Origin: Sodiomyces alkalinus F11 | Taxonomy: Eukaryota; Ascomycota; Sordariomycetes; Glomerellales; Plectosphaerellaceae | Reading direction: 5' to 3' | Length of the DNA: 64,000 nt | Assembly (NCBI RefSeq): GCF_003711515.1 | Contig: NW_021167080.1 | Coordinates: 4,831,255 to 4,895,254, forward strand | In this document: positions 22,831 to 35,385 of the stretch, piece by piece | Layout: each line of letters starts with the position of its first letter | Position numbering within the stretch: position 1 is the first letter of the stretch | Translations under genes and position numbers: made by a program | The notes under the pieces: model-generated | The model's input: the letters and a program-made list of their open reading frames with translations, nothing else | Told to the model about the DNA's origin: nothing | Database searches by the model: none

Positions 22831-22897
22831 AAGTGAGCGATCACTACTAACGAATTGGACAGACTTAACTACTTCGTAGCTCCGGATCTCGGGTTAT
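22831..22897 (+). repeat. short inverted repeat near MAT1-1-1, left arm
   Basis: Nearly the reverse complement of 23481-23547 over about 67 bp, with a handful of mismatches. Both contain AACGAATTGGACAGAC and CTACTTCGTAGCTCCGGATC on the matching strand. The pair encloses about 580 bp. It may be the terminal repeats of a small non-autonomous element, or an element and an opposite-facing copy. Confidence 0.85.
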
Positions 22898-23418
22898 ATG
22901 TTATCTACATGCATTACGTATTGATTATCTCTGCTACTGGGCGATTCCACGAAAGTGCAGGGAGCATATTCGAGCGGTGATTGAATACCGAGATGCAAGA
23001 TGATCACCTTACGTAAGGGATAGTAAACGAAGGGTTCAGGTTAACGTTAAGATTAAGATCCAGGGCCGAGGCACGCTAATGCAGCCCATTTTTTCAGCCT
23101 TATGGGGCTTCGCTGAGGATGCAACGGTGGCGCCACCACGTCACATGGTTGGACCAATGCCAAGGGGATGGGGGCATCCGCGCAGGCTTGGATGTTGCTC
23201 GTACATATAGCTATGTACCTTAATTACAGACGACTGGAAGTACCTAGGTGAGGTACGAAGTTTTCCCAAGTACGTAGGTACTCCATTGTACACACATACA
23301 ACGTGCTCTCTAACTTTCCCACGCTGGATAAACGTAGGGATAGTGATCTGGGTCCATAAATCAGCCTGTGAGGATCGTTGATATCGGGAATTTCTATAAA
23401 TTAATATTGGGGATAAGG

Positions 23419-23468
23419 AGTTAATTTAATACCCCTAATTTGATTTGATTAATCGAAGAGCAACGCTG
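23419..23468 (+). repeat. 50-bp element, copy 3
   Basis: Matches the reverse complement of 16709-16757 with few differences. It lies just outside the right arm of the short inverted repeat. Together with the copy at 19979 it brackets the MAT1-1-1 island. Confidence 0.7.
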
Positions 23469-23480
23469 GTTAGACAACTC

Positions 23481-23547
23481 ATAACCCGAGATCCGGAGCT
23501 ACGAAGTAGTCAGGTCTGTCCAATTCGTTATTAGTGATTGCTCACTT
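23481..23547 (-). repeat. short inverted repeat near MAT1-1-1, right arm
   Basis: Partner of 22831-22897. Eroded TA-rich DNA resumes within a few hundred bases beyond this arm, so the pair sits at the right border of the clean MAT1-1-1 island. Confidence 0.85.
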
Positions 23548-23599
23548 CGTAAATCTACTATATCTACCCTTGCCGAAAGCCATAACGCCAGGGCAAGTG

Positions 23600-24470
23600 A
23601 GTACCAAAGCTTCCGACCTAACCTCTTTACAGGTTAGCTCCCGGCCACCGAAAGTTCCGGGATCTCGACCTGTCGCTGCAGGTTCATAGACCCGCTAAGT
23701 CCGTTAATAACCCTATATCCAGGGATTCCGAGCCCTATAGTACACAGAATTCTATTCAGCTCCCCCAGTTCAGGCCAGCTTATTACGTGCTTAAATTCCA
23801 TATATTCGTTTTATCCGGGTAGTCTTATATAGTGCGAATATCGCTACCAGGACCTATTATCCTTATCCCTTTATCCATTATTTATAGTTATCATCACACT
23901 GAATAATCACACTTCCCCCGTTTCTTAGTACCTGTGTTAATTATATTCGCACTTATTATTTTTATAAGCAGTGTAGAAGAATCTTAGGGCGCGACTTCTT
24001 ATTCACGGAGTCGAAGCGGTTTCTCCACTATATATAGGGATCTAGACCGCTTTAAATTGGCAATTGATAATAATAAACTACTAGAAATAAACTTATTTAG
24101 TTAACTAACCGATTAGTCTAATATCTTCGGATTAGATATCTTCACCATTATACGAAGGGTCCCTAATCTTCGTTATATTATACTTTTTGCTAACGCTATT
24201 ATAAGTAGTCGTTATATTCTTAGTATAAAATATAAAAGCAATACCCGTAAAAGATATCTGATTTACCGCTTAAGAGGTAGATAAGAAAACTAATATCTAG
24301 AATTAGGCTATTTGCCCTAAAAGGGGGTTTATAACCTGATTCCTAGATAGAATACTCGGCGAGAACTTAATACTTTATAGAATTATTATACTTATATTCT
24401 ATATATCTAGAGAGACGATAGTCTTACTTTTATTCTATTATAGGCCTATATTAGTAAGATCTGCATTATA
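23600..24470. other. eroded DNA, nothing recognised
   Basis: RIP-type TA-rich sequence. A tract at 23590-23780 is less eroded, but no continuous frame was found on either strand. Confidence 0.4.
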
Positions 24471-24479
24471 AAAAAGGTT

Positions 24480-24810
24480 ACCGGATATCTATAGTTTAGT
24501 TAGTAAGAGGTGTATCTACGCTAGGAAATATTAAGTTAAAGATAGTATCTAGATTCCGTGTATAATTCTCTAAACTATTTCCACTTCATAGAAATATATT
24601 ATTACTTAGTATTTCCGCTATAGTAAAGTTATTCTAGTCGAATAAACTAAGCTTATTATAGACGGGAAGCTCGCTATTAGATATAGTTTCCTAAGTATTA
24701 GTATTTTAGTAGCTCTAAGAATAAGAGAAATAGTTAGTCTAATTGATAGTAGTAATAGAAGATAATCCAGAAAGTTCATCTTCTTTGAAATCCTGGTTAA
24801 ACGAAGAATC
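24480..24810 (-). pseudogene. eroded Ser/Asn-rich reading frame, product unknown
   Basis: On the minus strand one frame reads NDSSFNQDFKEDELSGLSS and continues for about 100 codons with only RIP-type stops, including SNSELPVYNKLSLFD and NFTIAEILSNNIFL. It is hydrophilic with no motif I know. It could be part of a transcription-factor-like protein or of a transposon. Confidence 0.3.
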
Positions 24811-27095
24811 GTTTACTCTAGGAATAAATCTTATAGTAGTAGCAGGCTAATAAACCAGATATTTAATTTAAGGAAAAATAGAATTTATCTAGGCTTAGTC
24901 TATTATAGAAATATTAAGCAGGGCTCTGAATATAAAGGGAGAGTAGTAAAATCTAATAGGTATAAGTATAATAGATAGAGAAGCTATTATAGACATCTGC
25001 CACTAAGATAACGGTAGAGATAGTATATATAGAGGTAATAATACAATCACGCGATCTCTTTATAACGTATTCGGCGCGAACTTATTAAGTCTAACCTTAG
25101 AAAGATACTATTTTCCACTTAGCTCCGAAGTAAGGCGTTAAAGAACTATAATAGGCAGAATACTCATAAGTTCTGCTTAGGTTATATTAAGACCCAGCTT
25201 AGGTTCATTATCAAACTCTATAGTATATATTAGGAATATTAAATAGGTTTTGTAAAGAGTAAGAAGGTAGTGTTAAGAGGGGATCAGATAGGGACCAAGT
25301 GGTAGTCACTAAGGTTAGAATAGTAGTTATAAAGGCTTAAAGGTAGGGGGGGACCAAAGAATTAGATTAATCGCTGGCCTCCCTTTAATAAAGGGAGTGT
25401 CGTCTCTAGCACTTAAGCTACTTAATCCTCGAGGTCTTACTCGACGACCCTTAAGTCCGTTTACTTATTTGTTTGCTTAGTCTAATATCTTTATTTGTCC
25501 CTGCAGGTCTCTCCTTCTTTATCACTGCTATCTCTCCCTCTTTGCTTCTACGGTCTCTCCTACGGCCCGGGTCACATCCTGTCACCTCCGGCTCACTCCA
25601 TAAACCTAAGGTGCTCCCTTAGTAACCCCTACGTGCCCCTGCCGTGGGCCTCCTCTGGTATATACACCTAACAGGGAACAAGATACAGCAGAAAGAAAGC
25701 GGAAAGAAATTGGATACGAGGTCGATGAGATCCCTGGAAGGCTACGTCTCTAATGCTTCTTATTCCAAGTATCAAAGATATAAGAGGGAGAGACTCAAAA
25801 AATTAATATCGTTACCGTCAGCGTTCCTAATTCTTAGTGGTAAAATGAGAAAACCCTACTAGGTATCTCAATCTGGATAGATACGTGTAGGTAGGACTTG
25901 AGGAAGGCATAGTAAGCACACTAAGCACAGTAAGGTACGGATTAGTTCATCTAAACGGGTACTAGCCGGGAATTACGACTCGTAAAAACAGGGTAGGTAC
26001 GGAATAGTGGGAAGACTCCTAGATAGAGTAGGCGTGTAAGTTAGAAGGGAAGGCACACCACCTTATACTCTACCAACCAAGGCTACCTGCCTAAGCAAGC
26101 TTTCTTAAGTTATTTCATATTGTTAATCCAAAACATTACTATAAATGTGAAGCTTTATAAAATCTGTTACAACGTTTTTAAGATCCTTGTATCTTTTAGT
26201 CCCTTACGATAACAGAAGTGTAACCAAACAAAATACGTCAAAAGTCGAATTCTCGCATAGTATATTCCTCTATAGCTCTAATTATGACTTGCGTATTTCT
26301 ACTGTATAAGTTGATTTTGTGTTCTTAGGTCCCTTACCTCGTGTCCTAGTGATTTTATGCCCTTGAACCGTTCTGCTTCCTAGTATAAAACTACCTAGGA
26401 AAATAGCAAATATAGGGAAAAGGCAGGCAGCACTTTAGAGAATATATTCCTGTCTGTTAGTAATCATCTATTCCTATTCTTGCCTATTTACACGTATCTT
26501 CGCTATATAACTGCCTTATAGAGATATATAACTCTTCCAACTTTCCTTGCCTACGAGGTAATATAAACCTTCTATAAAAACTGAGAAAGGGAAGGCGTAC
26601 CCTAGACACGTGTAGACGTGTTTCTCTATTGCGGGGCAAATAACACCCTTTACCACCTAAGTACCTTACCAAAGGTAGCTTATCTTCCTATAACACCTCC
26701 ACCTTTCTAAGGTTCTTAATTCTCTCTCTCTTCCGCGGATTACGCTTTTGTCTACTTCCTTTCTTCTTTATACCTGCCGAGAAATAAAAGATATTATTTT
26801 CTTCTTAGTTTTCTATTCTAATCTTCTAAAAGACTTCTCCTTAATAATCTCCTAATAGATACTAATAGCCTCTAGCTATAACTCTAGGTTCCTAGCATAA
26901 TAGCCTAACCTATTAGCACCGCTATTATCGCCGTTATTCATAATATCCTTAATATATAGTTTAATACGTTCCAGATTATTATTATAGTTAAACACTTTAA
27001 ATATAATATACTTTAGGGAGGGGGTCGAGCTTAGATTACGGAGCATCTTAGGTATATTACTCTTATAACTTTAATAAGCGTCTAATTACTTCTCT
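24811..27095. other. eroded and mixed DNA without recognised gene
   Basis: TA-rich to about 25350, then a less mutated stretch (25380-25860) with a 72-codon open frame at 25644-25862 that resembles nothing known, then mixed sequence. No RNA gene or repeat border was found. Confidence 0.4.
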
Positions 27096-27840
27096 TTACT
27101 TACTCTTTATAGCTATACTCTTAAGAAAGATATTATTTAGGTTTAGGATAATACTATAATTATAAAGCGATACTTCGTGGGACCTATCGAAGAATTCATT
27201 AGTAATAATCGTATACTTATTAATATTAATAGGCGAGCCGTCCTCGTTCAACGCCCTACTAATAAGAGTATTATTAATAAAATACATGGCGACGATAAGT
27301 TAACGCGTAAATATTAGAAGATTACCCGTCTCTCTAATACCTATATCCTTTATTCACGAATAACAATATTTATAAGCACTCTTCTCGCTTTTATTTTATT
27401 ACGGTACTAACTACTAGATAGCGAAAGTTCTCGGGAGTGTATAGAAGAATAAGAGTAAAGAGGTCCGCGAGAAGTATCACCGTATAGTAAACGAAATTAA
27501 GTATGATCTTATACGCGTATATCCGGAATACCGATATACTCCTTATCGTCTATATAAATATCGCCGATATACTTATCGTATCCAGAATAATAATACCTAA
27601 GGCTAATAGCTATTATTCTATAATTAGCGGTTCTAGATGTAAGTTTATTTATTCTTATATTATCCTCCTTAGTTAGTATACTTAACTCTCGCTAAGAAGA
27701 ATATAAGGACCTTAATGCCCTAAGCAACTATATATAGACTAAGAGCTAACGAGTAATAGGTATACTATAAATACAGGAAGATATCGGTGCTGTTTTAGGT
27801 TGGATGTGTTTATAGAAAAGTAGCTTAGGATAAATTGTAA
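27096..27840 (-). pseudogene. eroded frames incl. a hydrophobic segment, product unknown
   Basis: Two minus-strand pieces have protein-like translations. Around 27600-27420 a hydrophobic run is seen (ILNFVYYTVILLADLFTLIL followed by YTPENFRYLVVS), consistent with membrane helices. At 27287-27096 is an open frame with NINKYTIITNEFFDRSHEVS. Frame changes or introns lie between them. The family was not recognised; a polytopic membrane protein is an inference from the hydrophobic run only. Confidence 0.3.
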
Positions 27841-27874
27841 TCTTATAGAGAAGCGAATAAGCGAACGGAAGGAA

Positions 27875-29070
27875 ATACTATATTAACTTACATAATATTA
27901 AGATTATTTCTGGCCTAGCCCCTATTCACGGTATCGTTACATAAGTTACTTTAGATATCGTAAGCGCGCCCCGCCGCTAACTACCGGTCCGTGAAGGTGT
28001 TACCGTTAACTTAGAAGGGCCGGTCCCCGTTACCGGACTAGGTAATCTTAGGAGCGGCGATGCCGGTAATAGCGTTAGCGGATAAGGCGCCGCCGGAGCC
28101 GCTACCTCCGCTATTATTATTACCGCTATTATTATTATTATTGTTACTACCACCGTTGAAACGGCTGCCGCCGCCGCTAAAGTTAGGGAAACCGCTACTG
28201 TTATTGTTGTTACCGCCGTCGTTGTTATCACCGTTGTTATTGTTATTGTCACTATTATTATTATCACCGCCGTTATTATTGTTATCGCCGTTATTATTAT
28301 CACCGCCGTTATTATTATTATTTCCTCTATTATTATTATTGCCTTCGATAATAGTAAACTTATTGCCTGTTTCACGTATTAGTGACCTAGACTGAAGGAT
28401 AGCAGTAGGTAGTAACAAGGATTAAAATAATTAAAAGTATAAGAAACTTATAGTCGTCCTAGGTACTACGCTAAGCGATAGGTATGATAATAGGCTAGTA
28501 GTTAGTAGCGGCGAATATAATATAGATATAGTAGTTACCGAGAGGTAGATTACCAGTTACGGTAGTAGATAAAAGACTATTACTATCGCTCTAGTTATTA
28601 ATACCCTTAAAGAAGATAAAGGTGGAGGTATTAAGGGGCTAATCAGGGCTAAGAGAGCCGCTAAGGTCCCACACGGTGATATAGGTATAGCTAATAGTAC
28701 GGCCTGTATTATCGAGGTTCTAGGGAGACGAATAGCATATAGTCTAAGCGTTAGTAAAGGCGTTAGGGGCGAAGTCAGCGACGCGGACCTAAATATCGAA
28801 GTCGATATTCGCCTTAATATTATCGTTATAGGACGGGTTAACTAAGATACTAAAGACTATCTAGTTTTAGGCCGGAATACGGCCTATAAGAATACTATTA
28901 CAGGAACCGCCGGTCTTCTGCTCGCCGTTAATAAGTTCTTGGCCCTGGCAGAAGTTAATAAAGTTAGCGGGATCTTGTTACGACGGCTTCCGGTCCTCTA
29001 TAGTATAGCGAACGATAGGGGACTGGCGTCGAGGTTTTAGTTTAAAATAAGAAGAGGATGTCAACTAAAG
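27875..29070 (-). pseudogene. RIP-eroded Asn/Gly-rich secreted protein gene
   Basis: The minus strand from about 29030 reads as a fungal secreted-protein family that I know from many ascomycete and basidiomycete secretomes (function unknown, often misnamed ribosomal protein S17). Motifs in order: DPANFINFCQGQELINGEQ, TGGSCNSILIGRIPA, FTNA, ISYTYITVWDLSGSLSPD, TFIFFKGINN, LPLGNYYIY, PIIIPIA, DDYKFLIL. Then comes a long Asn/Asp/Gly repeat (28340-28090) and the typical tail SANAITGIAAPKIT, SGNGDRPF, VNGNTFTDR. Stops fit RIP of Gln and Trp. No signal peptide was found at the eroded 5' end, so an exon may be missing upstream. Confidence 0.7.
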
Positions 29071-29619
29071 AGCAGTATCTGTCGTTCGTAGTGGTCTGGT
29101 CGTAGTTGCGTCGTAAAGACTAGGCGTCTTCTTCACAAGGTAGGTTCAAGCGTAGAACAGTAGTCCAGGTGAAGACTTAGATTGATCAATGTCTTGTTCT
29201 CTAGTAGAAGCAAGACCTAGAATACTCTGGTATATATAGTAATGCCATCTGTGACTTCCTCTAGCCATATATTCTTGGATCGTTGGGAGCGTTGGAGAGT
29301 TGTGGTTCCAGACGCTCCCTTGTTCCTAGAACGTGGGAGCGTTCCGAGTCCTACGCTCCGTCGTTCCACCCTGGTCTTTTGGTCACGTGAGCCGCCACGT
29401 GATTTCCAGTGCTTCTGTCGGGGTTTCCTGTATGTTGGGCTCTTTGGCCGTGACAGATCTCTATTTAATAAGATATACGTTAGCCGGGACGCTCTACTGC
29501 CTATAAAGATACCTAGGTATAACGGGATTTCTTATATAGCGGCTTCGACGCTACTGTTACCTGGCTAGCCCGGCTAGTTAGAGCCCTACTGGATTAATTC
29601 AGGAAGGAGATAGGTGTTT
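29071..29619. other. gap between the two Asn-rich relics
   Basis: Mixed, largely unmutated sequence. A 108-codon open frame (29242-29568, +) has no recognisable family and no start context of note. It may hold the former promoter of the downstream minus-strand relic. Confidence 0.35.
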
Positions 29620-30273
29620 ACTCCGCCGTTATTATTACCACCGTTATTATTACTCCTATTATTGTTATCTGAGCTTACGGTTAGCCAGGGTATATAGATA
29701 GCGAAATTAGTGATCGTGTGCTACTTACTATTGTCACCATTGTTGTTGTTGTTGTCGTTGTTCCCGTTATCTAAACAAACTTATTAGCTACAGGGATCTG
29801 AAATACACATCATTACAGGAAGTCGTACTGTTGTTATCATCATTGTTGTTATCATCATCGTTGTTGTTATTATTGTTGTTGTCATTATTGTTGTTGTCAT
29901 TATCGTTGTTGTCTATACGTGGTTAGTAGCTAGTACGTCTAGAAGTAATGTCCGGAGCCGACTTACTGTCTCTATTGTTTCTATCGTTATTGGCGTTGTT
30001 ATTATTGTTGTCATTGTTGTCATTGTCTGGCCATTACTTTTAATCGAGTGAGTTAGTCGTACTGCCGCCGAAGCCACCGCTACCAAAGCCGCCGCCGCCA
30101 CCACCGTTCCTAAAGCGACGGTTGCCGCCGTCAAAGCCGCCGCCGCCGAATCCACTACCGAATTGCCGACGGGCGACTATACAGGAATATAGAGAATTAT
30201 GTTGGCTGAGAATGCTAGCTTCGGTAACGGCGGATAGGCCGGCCAGGGCTATTATGAAGTGCGTGATATATAT
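29620..30273 (-). pseudogene. eroded Asn/Asp/Gly-rich secreted-like gene
   Basis: From 30273 on the minus strand an ATA (probably a former ATG) begins YITHFIIALAGLSAVTEAS, a convincing signal peptide. Then come a Gly-rich part (RRQFGSGFGGGGFDGGN, RNGGGGGGFGSGGFGG) and a long Asn/Asp run (29990-29820). Stops are RIP-type or follow indels. Composition and orientation match the neighbour at 27875-29070, so this may be a paralogue, or the detached 5' part of a related gene. The conserved Cys-containing core is not seen here. Confidence 0.45.
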
Positions 30274-33239
30274 CTTAATATCGAGGAAAGAGGAGAAGTA
30301 GAGGGCTGGATATCGGATGACTGGACTAGAACCGTTATCGTCTCGCAGAAAAGTTTTTAAGTGGAAAAAAAAAAGTCGATAGGTTTTCTTATAAGCTACT
30401 AAGTGCCTTGTTCGAAGAGTAGTAGAGAAAGTCGTAAAAAAAGGTGGTGCTAGACCGGGTATAGAGTCGAAAATATTTAATAAGAGAAAGGAAGGTTATA
30501 GACGTTTAGGGATATGTAGTCCTTAGAAAAGAAGAAATAAATAAATAGCAGACGTGAAAAAAAGATACTCCTAGTGTGAAAAGAAGAAAGAAAAGTAAAA
30601 GAAGGGTGAAAAGAATAGAATAATAGAAGAAAGAAGAGATTAGATAGTAAGGTTAAAGGGGGGAGTTATTTAAAAAATAGTCTTGAGAGGACCGACCCTC
30701 CCCCCTATTAGAGTTAAGAGCTATAGCTCGAGTTGGAATATTACTTGGAGGCGGCGACCGTCCTACTAAGATAGAGATAAGGGCAAGGAGGTATCGATCT
30801 CCGCGATCTTAAAATATAGTATAAGGGGTTCCTTAGGGAAAGGGTGGATAGATAGCCTAAGAAGGGCTAAGAAGGGTATAGTAGGAGAAAGGGACTTTTA
30901 GTCTATAGGAGAGAAAGGGGCAGCGATTTCTAAGGAAAGTTAGGATATAACAAGCGTAAGGATATAGGTAGAGAGGTTTCGTGGGTAAGAGAGCTAGCTA
31001 GGTGGGCATTATCCGTATATATAGATACCTATACTGCTATTCGTTAGGTCCGGACTCCGGAAGGGGATCAAGCCGCCCCAGAAACCTATAGACTCCTTGG
31101 CTCGGCATTGCCATGACAAGCGGAAGTGGAGGTTAAGATGCATGCAGCACGTTAAAGATAACGGGTTTCTAAGATTCTGCTATATTAATTATCTATGATA
31201 TCCTATCAAGACAGCTATAGGATATTATATGCGTTCTAAGTCCGACTGGCCCTGGGTGAGAGAGAAATTAATGTGGTTCGTCCTAGGACTGCTGAGTATG
31301 GTGTAAGGGCCCAAATACAAGAAGAACACCACATAAACGCATTAGGCCCTGCAAACACAAAGACATTGGGTCTGGTTTCTGCTACGAACTAGGGAGGTAT
31401 ACCCGGTATTATCTGAAGTCGCGATACGGCTCCCCGTGTCACAGAATTAGATCAGTGGGTCTACCAGGGGCTATTTCCGCTAATAAGGGGATAACGTGTG
31501 AGCTGCAGAGTAGACGCCAAGGCCTAGGGCGTTTCGAGCCAGTTACTCTTAGGCGCTGCTAAAGCGACTAGGCCCTTAGCCGAGTATTAACTATACTATT
31601 GCACGAAGTAGTCCGAGCGCGACTACGAAGTACATGTAATTACACCGAGTACCCAAGGTACCTTAGTTCCAAATCTTCGCAAGTCTGGTAGGGACATCGG
31701 TATTCGCGGGCTGATGGCACAGTATACAGCATACGAACGTAGAGACTAACAATAGATAGCTAAGGTAAAGGGTAAAGGTAGCCAAGGAAATAGAAGCAAA
31801 GAAACGCTTCTCGTCCCCCTGCATACAACTGACAAATTCGTCTCATGTGCAGAATCTCCGTTGATCATCAGATTTCCTTATCTCTCGTTCACCTCGTCAT
31901 AGTGTCTAGTTTTCAACTACTCGCAATAGGACATGGGGGAACAGGTTGGGGTGCGTCAGGTATCTAAATTGACCAAGCAATACCTACGGACGAGTAGAAC
32001 ATACGCGTGAGGCACACGGCCGGGGGGGGGATCAATAGTCATTCTCTGTCTCGCTATTTTACATCCACGCGCGCGGCCGACGTCGGGTGCTTTAAATGAT
32101 GGACGATTCATTGGCCAGGAGCACACCCGAGACCTCTGGAGATTAATTTACAATGCCGATCAGCCATCTCGATACGTACTTTGTATAATGATGAAAAGCT
32201 GCCAAAATTTCTAGAGAACGGACACAGCGTCCGAAGCCATTCCCTTTGATGCGGATACCCCTTTCCCCCTTTCCCATTTGCGATGGCCGACGAGCCGGGA
32301 GCCAAGATCACACCCCTTTTTTGGATAATCGAAATTGTTTCGAAGGATCGAGTAAAATATCCTTGATGGGAGACATGGGATGAAAGAAAAGGTTGGGACG
32401 GGGAGAAATCAGAAAACGCCCGTCCCGTTCCTGCAGGTGCGAAAAAAAAAGTGGGCTAGCGTTAGTTATAATGTGCTTCGGGATATGGAGTCTACCTACT
32501 ATGTAGTTCTAGTTTCGACTGCTCGCTCTTTGGTGTGTCGACTTCTTACTGCCTACCTAGTACGACGTACATATATGTAAGGATGAGGTAGGTACCTTAG
32601 GTACGTAAGGTGCGGAGAGATACTTAATTCGTACAAGCGTCATGTTCCTGGTTTCTCCAATCCCGAGGAGTATGCCAAGAGCAGCACGTGGGTTTGGTTT
32701 AAGGGTCTGCCAAGTCGGGCTTTTCTGCACCATAGTGATTATGAAGTACGAAGTACGTAACAGAGTTCACAAGGGTAAGACCTAACTACCTTAATTACTA
32801 TAGTGCCTGTGACGTGAGCAGAGAACCTGGAAGAGAATACGACGTGCCTTCGCTGACACTTTTGGCAGCCTTACGTTCGTACCCGTACTTTGCGCCCGGG
32901 CCACTTTTGCAGTCTTTTGCGGTCTTTTACGGTCTTTTACGGGAGACTTCCTCCTATAGTATATACCTATACAGGCCGTAGAAGCTGCTACTTCGTAATA
33001 TATATGTTTTTAACACTTTAGATATATGTATAGTAATAAAACGGTGCGGATCGCCTATAATTTAAGATAGTGGGACTATTCTACGTAGTTCTCTTTTTAT
33101 AGTGCCTAGTTTACCCCTTTTTAGGTTCTATGCCGTTTATTTTTTTTAACGCCGTTAAGCCGCCCGTCCTATACTAACTATAGGTTCTGCGGCTCCTCCT
33201 CAACTAGGTCCAATACCTAACCCTCTACTAGATCCTCCC
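30274..33239. other. no recognised gene
   Basis: A purine-rich AT stretch (30340-30670) is followed by mixed eroded DNA, then from about 31040 to 32950 a less mutated interval with only short frames on both strands (for example 32108-32311, -). No family, RNA gene or repeat border was recognised. A G-run lies at 32022-32030. Confidence 0.45.
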
Positions 33240-34300
33240 CCTAATCCTCCTACGGCTACGCGTGGCCGCGGCCGCTGTCGCCGTTAACGGGAGGACAGGT
33301 CTACTCTCGGCTAGTACTATATATCCTATAGACTTTACCGCCCGATTAACGCTTTTACTACGCGCTATAACGGTGCTCCGTATAATACCTATAACGACTA
33401 CTCAAATAGCCGAAATAGCAGGACCCGTACTAAAGGGGCTATTACTGCCAGCTAGCGTAGGGCGCGTCTATAGCCTAAGGTGCGTATAGGCCTATTAGGG
33501 TAGTATTTTCCGGGTAATACGGTTAAATACTACGACCAAGAGTTAATACGCGTAGAGTATAAATATCATAGCGCGTAGCACTGGCTTACAGAGAGATTAT
33601 AGGTAAGTTCCCCCTTATACCCGTTATAGACTATTAGTTAACCGCTATTTTTTCTTCTTAGTATTTAATAACTACGAACCCGAGATTTAGCACCTATTAT
33701 AACTAGGGTAACGTTAATATTTCCGTTATTCCCCCCCTTCTCGATCTCTTTAAATACCTATTATACGCCGATATGGCTTAGGCCGCGGATTATCGTAAAA
33801 GGACCCGTTAGTATAACAATACCTTTTCCTTTACTTTAGTATAATATACCTATTACCTCGAATTAGCGTAATACTGCTTTATTATCGGATTCTGCGTTCT
33901 AGGATAACGGTATAAATATTTCTACGCCTTTATCGCCGTCTCTTGGAGACACGATCAGAAGTAATATAGGATCGATAAAGAGTAACGCAAATGCTATAAC
34001 AAGGGGTCTATTTACTCGGCGGGAAACTATAGGCGACTTATAGTCTAGCGGATAGTCTAATAGCGATTCGAGCTATAAGCGGACTACGCTCCCCGCTATA
34101 ACGAGTATAGCGATATAGGCGCGATAATAGGGCTAGAATGCACTATAGTGATAGAAAGAAGGGCGAATCGGCTTATTCGGCGAGTCGTCGCTATTACCCC
34201 CCTTAGACTTAAGTAAGCCTATAGGCTAGGGCTAACCGCTCCCTCCGCCAGGAACGCCGCTTCCTAAGCCGGATAAGAACTCGAAGGTTACTATAATCCC
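33240..34300 (+). pseudogene. RIP-eroded Helitron-like N-terminal region
   Basis: Helitrons are rolling-circle transposons. The + strand first gives an Arg/Asn-rich low-complexity stretch (33250-33480). Then comes a reading like EYKYHSAxHWLTERL (33558-33603) that resembles the C-x-x-C-x-A-x-H-W-x-x-E motif before the Helitron-like N domain. After an intron-like GTAAGT...TTAG gap (33604-33660) it continues with NPRFSTYYN, GNVNISVIPPLLDLFKYLL, DYRKRTR and YNNTFSFT. This order matches the family's N-terminal domain. No helicase motifs follow within the readable part, so it is a fragment. Confidence 0.5.
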
Positions 34301-35385
34301 TGTACCACCTAAGCGTAAACCCGTACCGCCGTCGCCGCCGTAGGCTCCGGAAAGGTTACACGAAACGTAGCTCTCTAAAGAAAACAGGAGCGGGGACGCG
34401 AAAATAGAACGCTAACCACTACAGACACCTCCGTTACTAGCGCGGAGACTAAGAGATAGGGGTGGGAATAAGAGGGGTAACGGCAACGACGTGCTTATTA
34501 TCGCTGCACCGGTTAGGTCCGAGCCGTCGATACCGATAGAAGAGGAGATCTTAAGGGGCTACGAGGAGTCGGGTTACGGGTAGTAGCCGTGGGCCGAGGA
34601 CCGAATAGGCGCCGATCCGAGTAGTCTTAATTCTTCTCTTACCCGCCGTCTTATGTTTCTAGAAGGAAACGAAGCGACTAGTTTAGGAGAGTCGGTGCGG
34701 TTAGATAAGAATAGTCCGGGACTAGATAAGGAGGAGAATAGTTCTATAGAGGCGCGGCCGGCTTAGGGGGTTTAGTAAGCCGATAATAAGGAGGACTTTT
34801 CGGGATAGTTTACTAACGGTAAGTTAAAGAAAGAAGAGGAGAAGAAGTAGGAGGAGTAGGGGAGTTAGATAGTGGAAGTTAAGCGTTAAGGCCGGACGGA
34901 AACTACTATAATAGAGCAGCACTACAGTGGGTCGATTCACTTAAGGCAAAGGGTCGCTTAAGCTAGGACGGGTCCCTATATTTGGGAATATAATATATCG
35001 GAGCGGTAATAAGATAAAATAAGTATATTCGGGTGGCTGGCCATTATACTAGGCGAACTAAGAGAAAGACCTAACCCGCTAATTCTTAGAAACTTAAAGG
35101 GGGGGAATATAGTATCTAACTCTTATCAGGTATAGCGGTATAGGGTAAAGCGGTGTTCTAAATATATATATAGAACCTAGGGAAGATAAAGACGGTATAA
35201 ATATATATAAGATAACTAATACCGTATAAATGCCGCTCTAAAGGTCTATGTATAAGAAGAGCAGAGATATATAGACAGATAAATATTATAAAATTTTATT
35301 AATTTTTAGAATTAGTGAATTTATGATTATTCTTTTTTTTAGTTTCTTCTTTATCCCTTTCCAGCCTATTTATTTATACTTTTAT
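34301..35385. other. eroded DNA between Helitron and GH43 relics
   Basis: GC-richer at first (34200-34900) but stop-dense in all frames, then strongly TA-rich (34980-35380). No coding relic was recognised. An acidic/basic low-complexity run lies at 34810-34870. Confidence 0.4.

Noticed and set aside
28060..28395. Leu/Pro-rich open frame on the plus strand
   Set aside because: Complement of the Asn/Gly repeat of the secreted-protein relic. Repeats keep all frames open.
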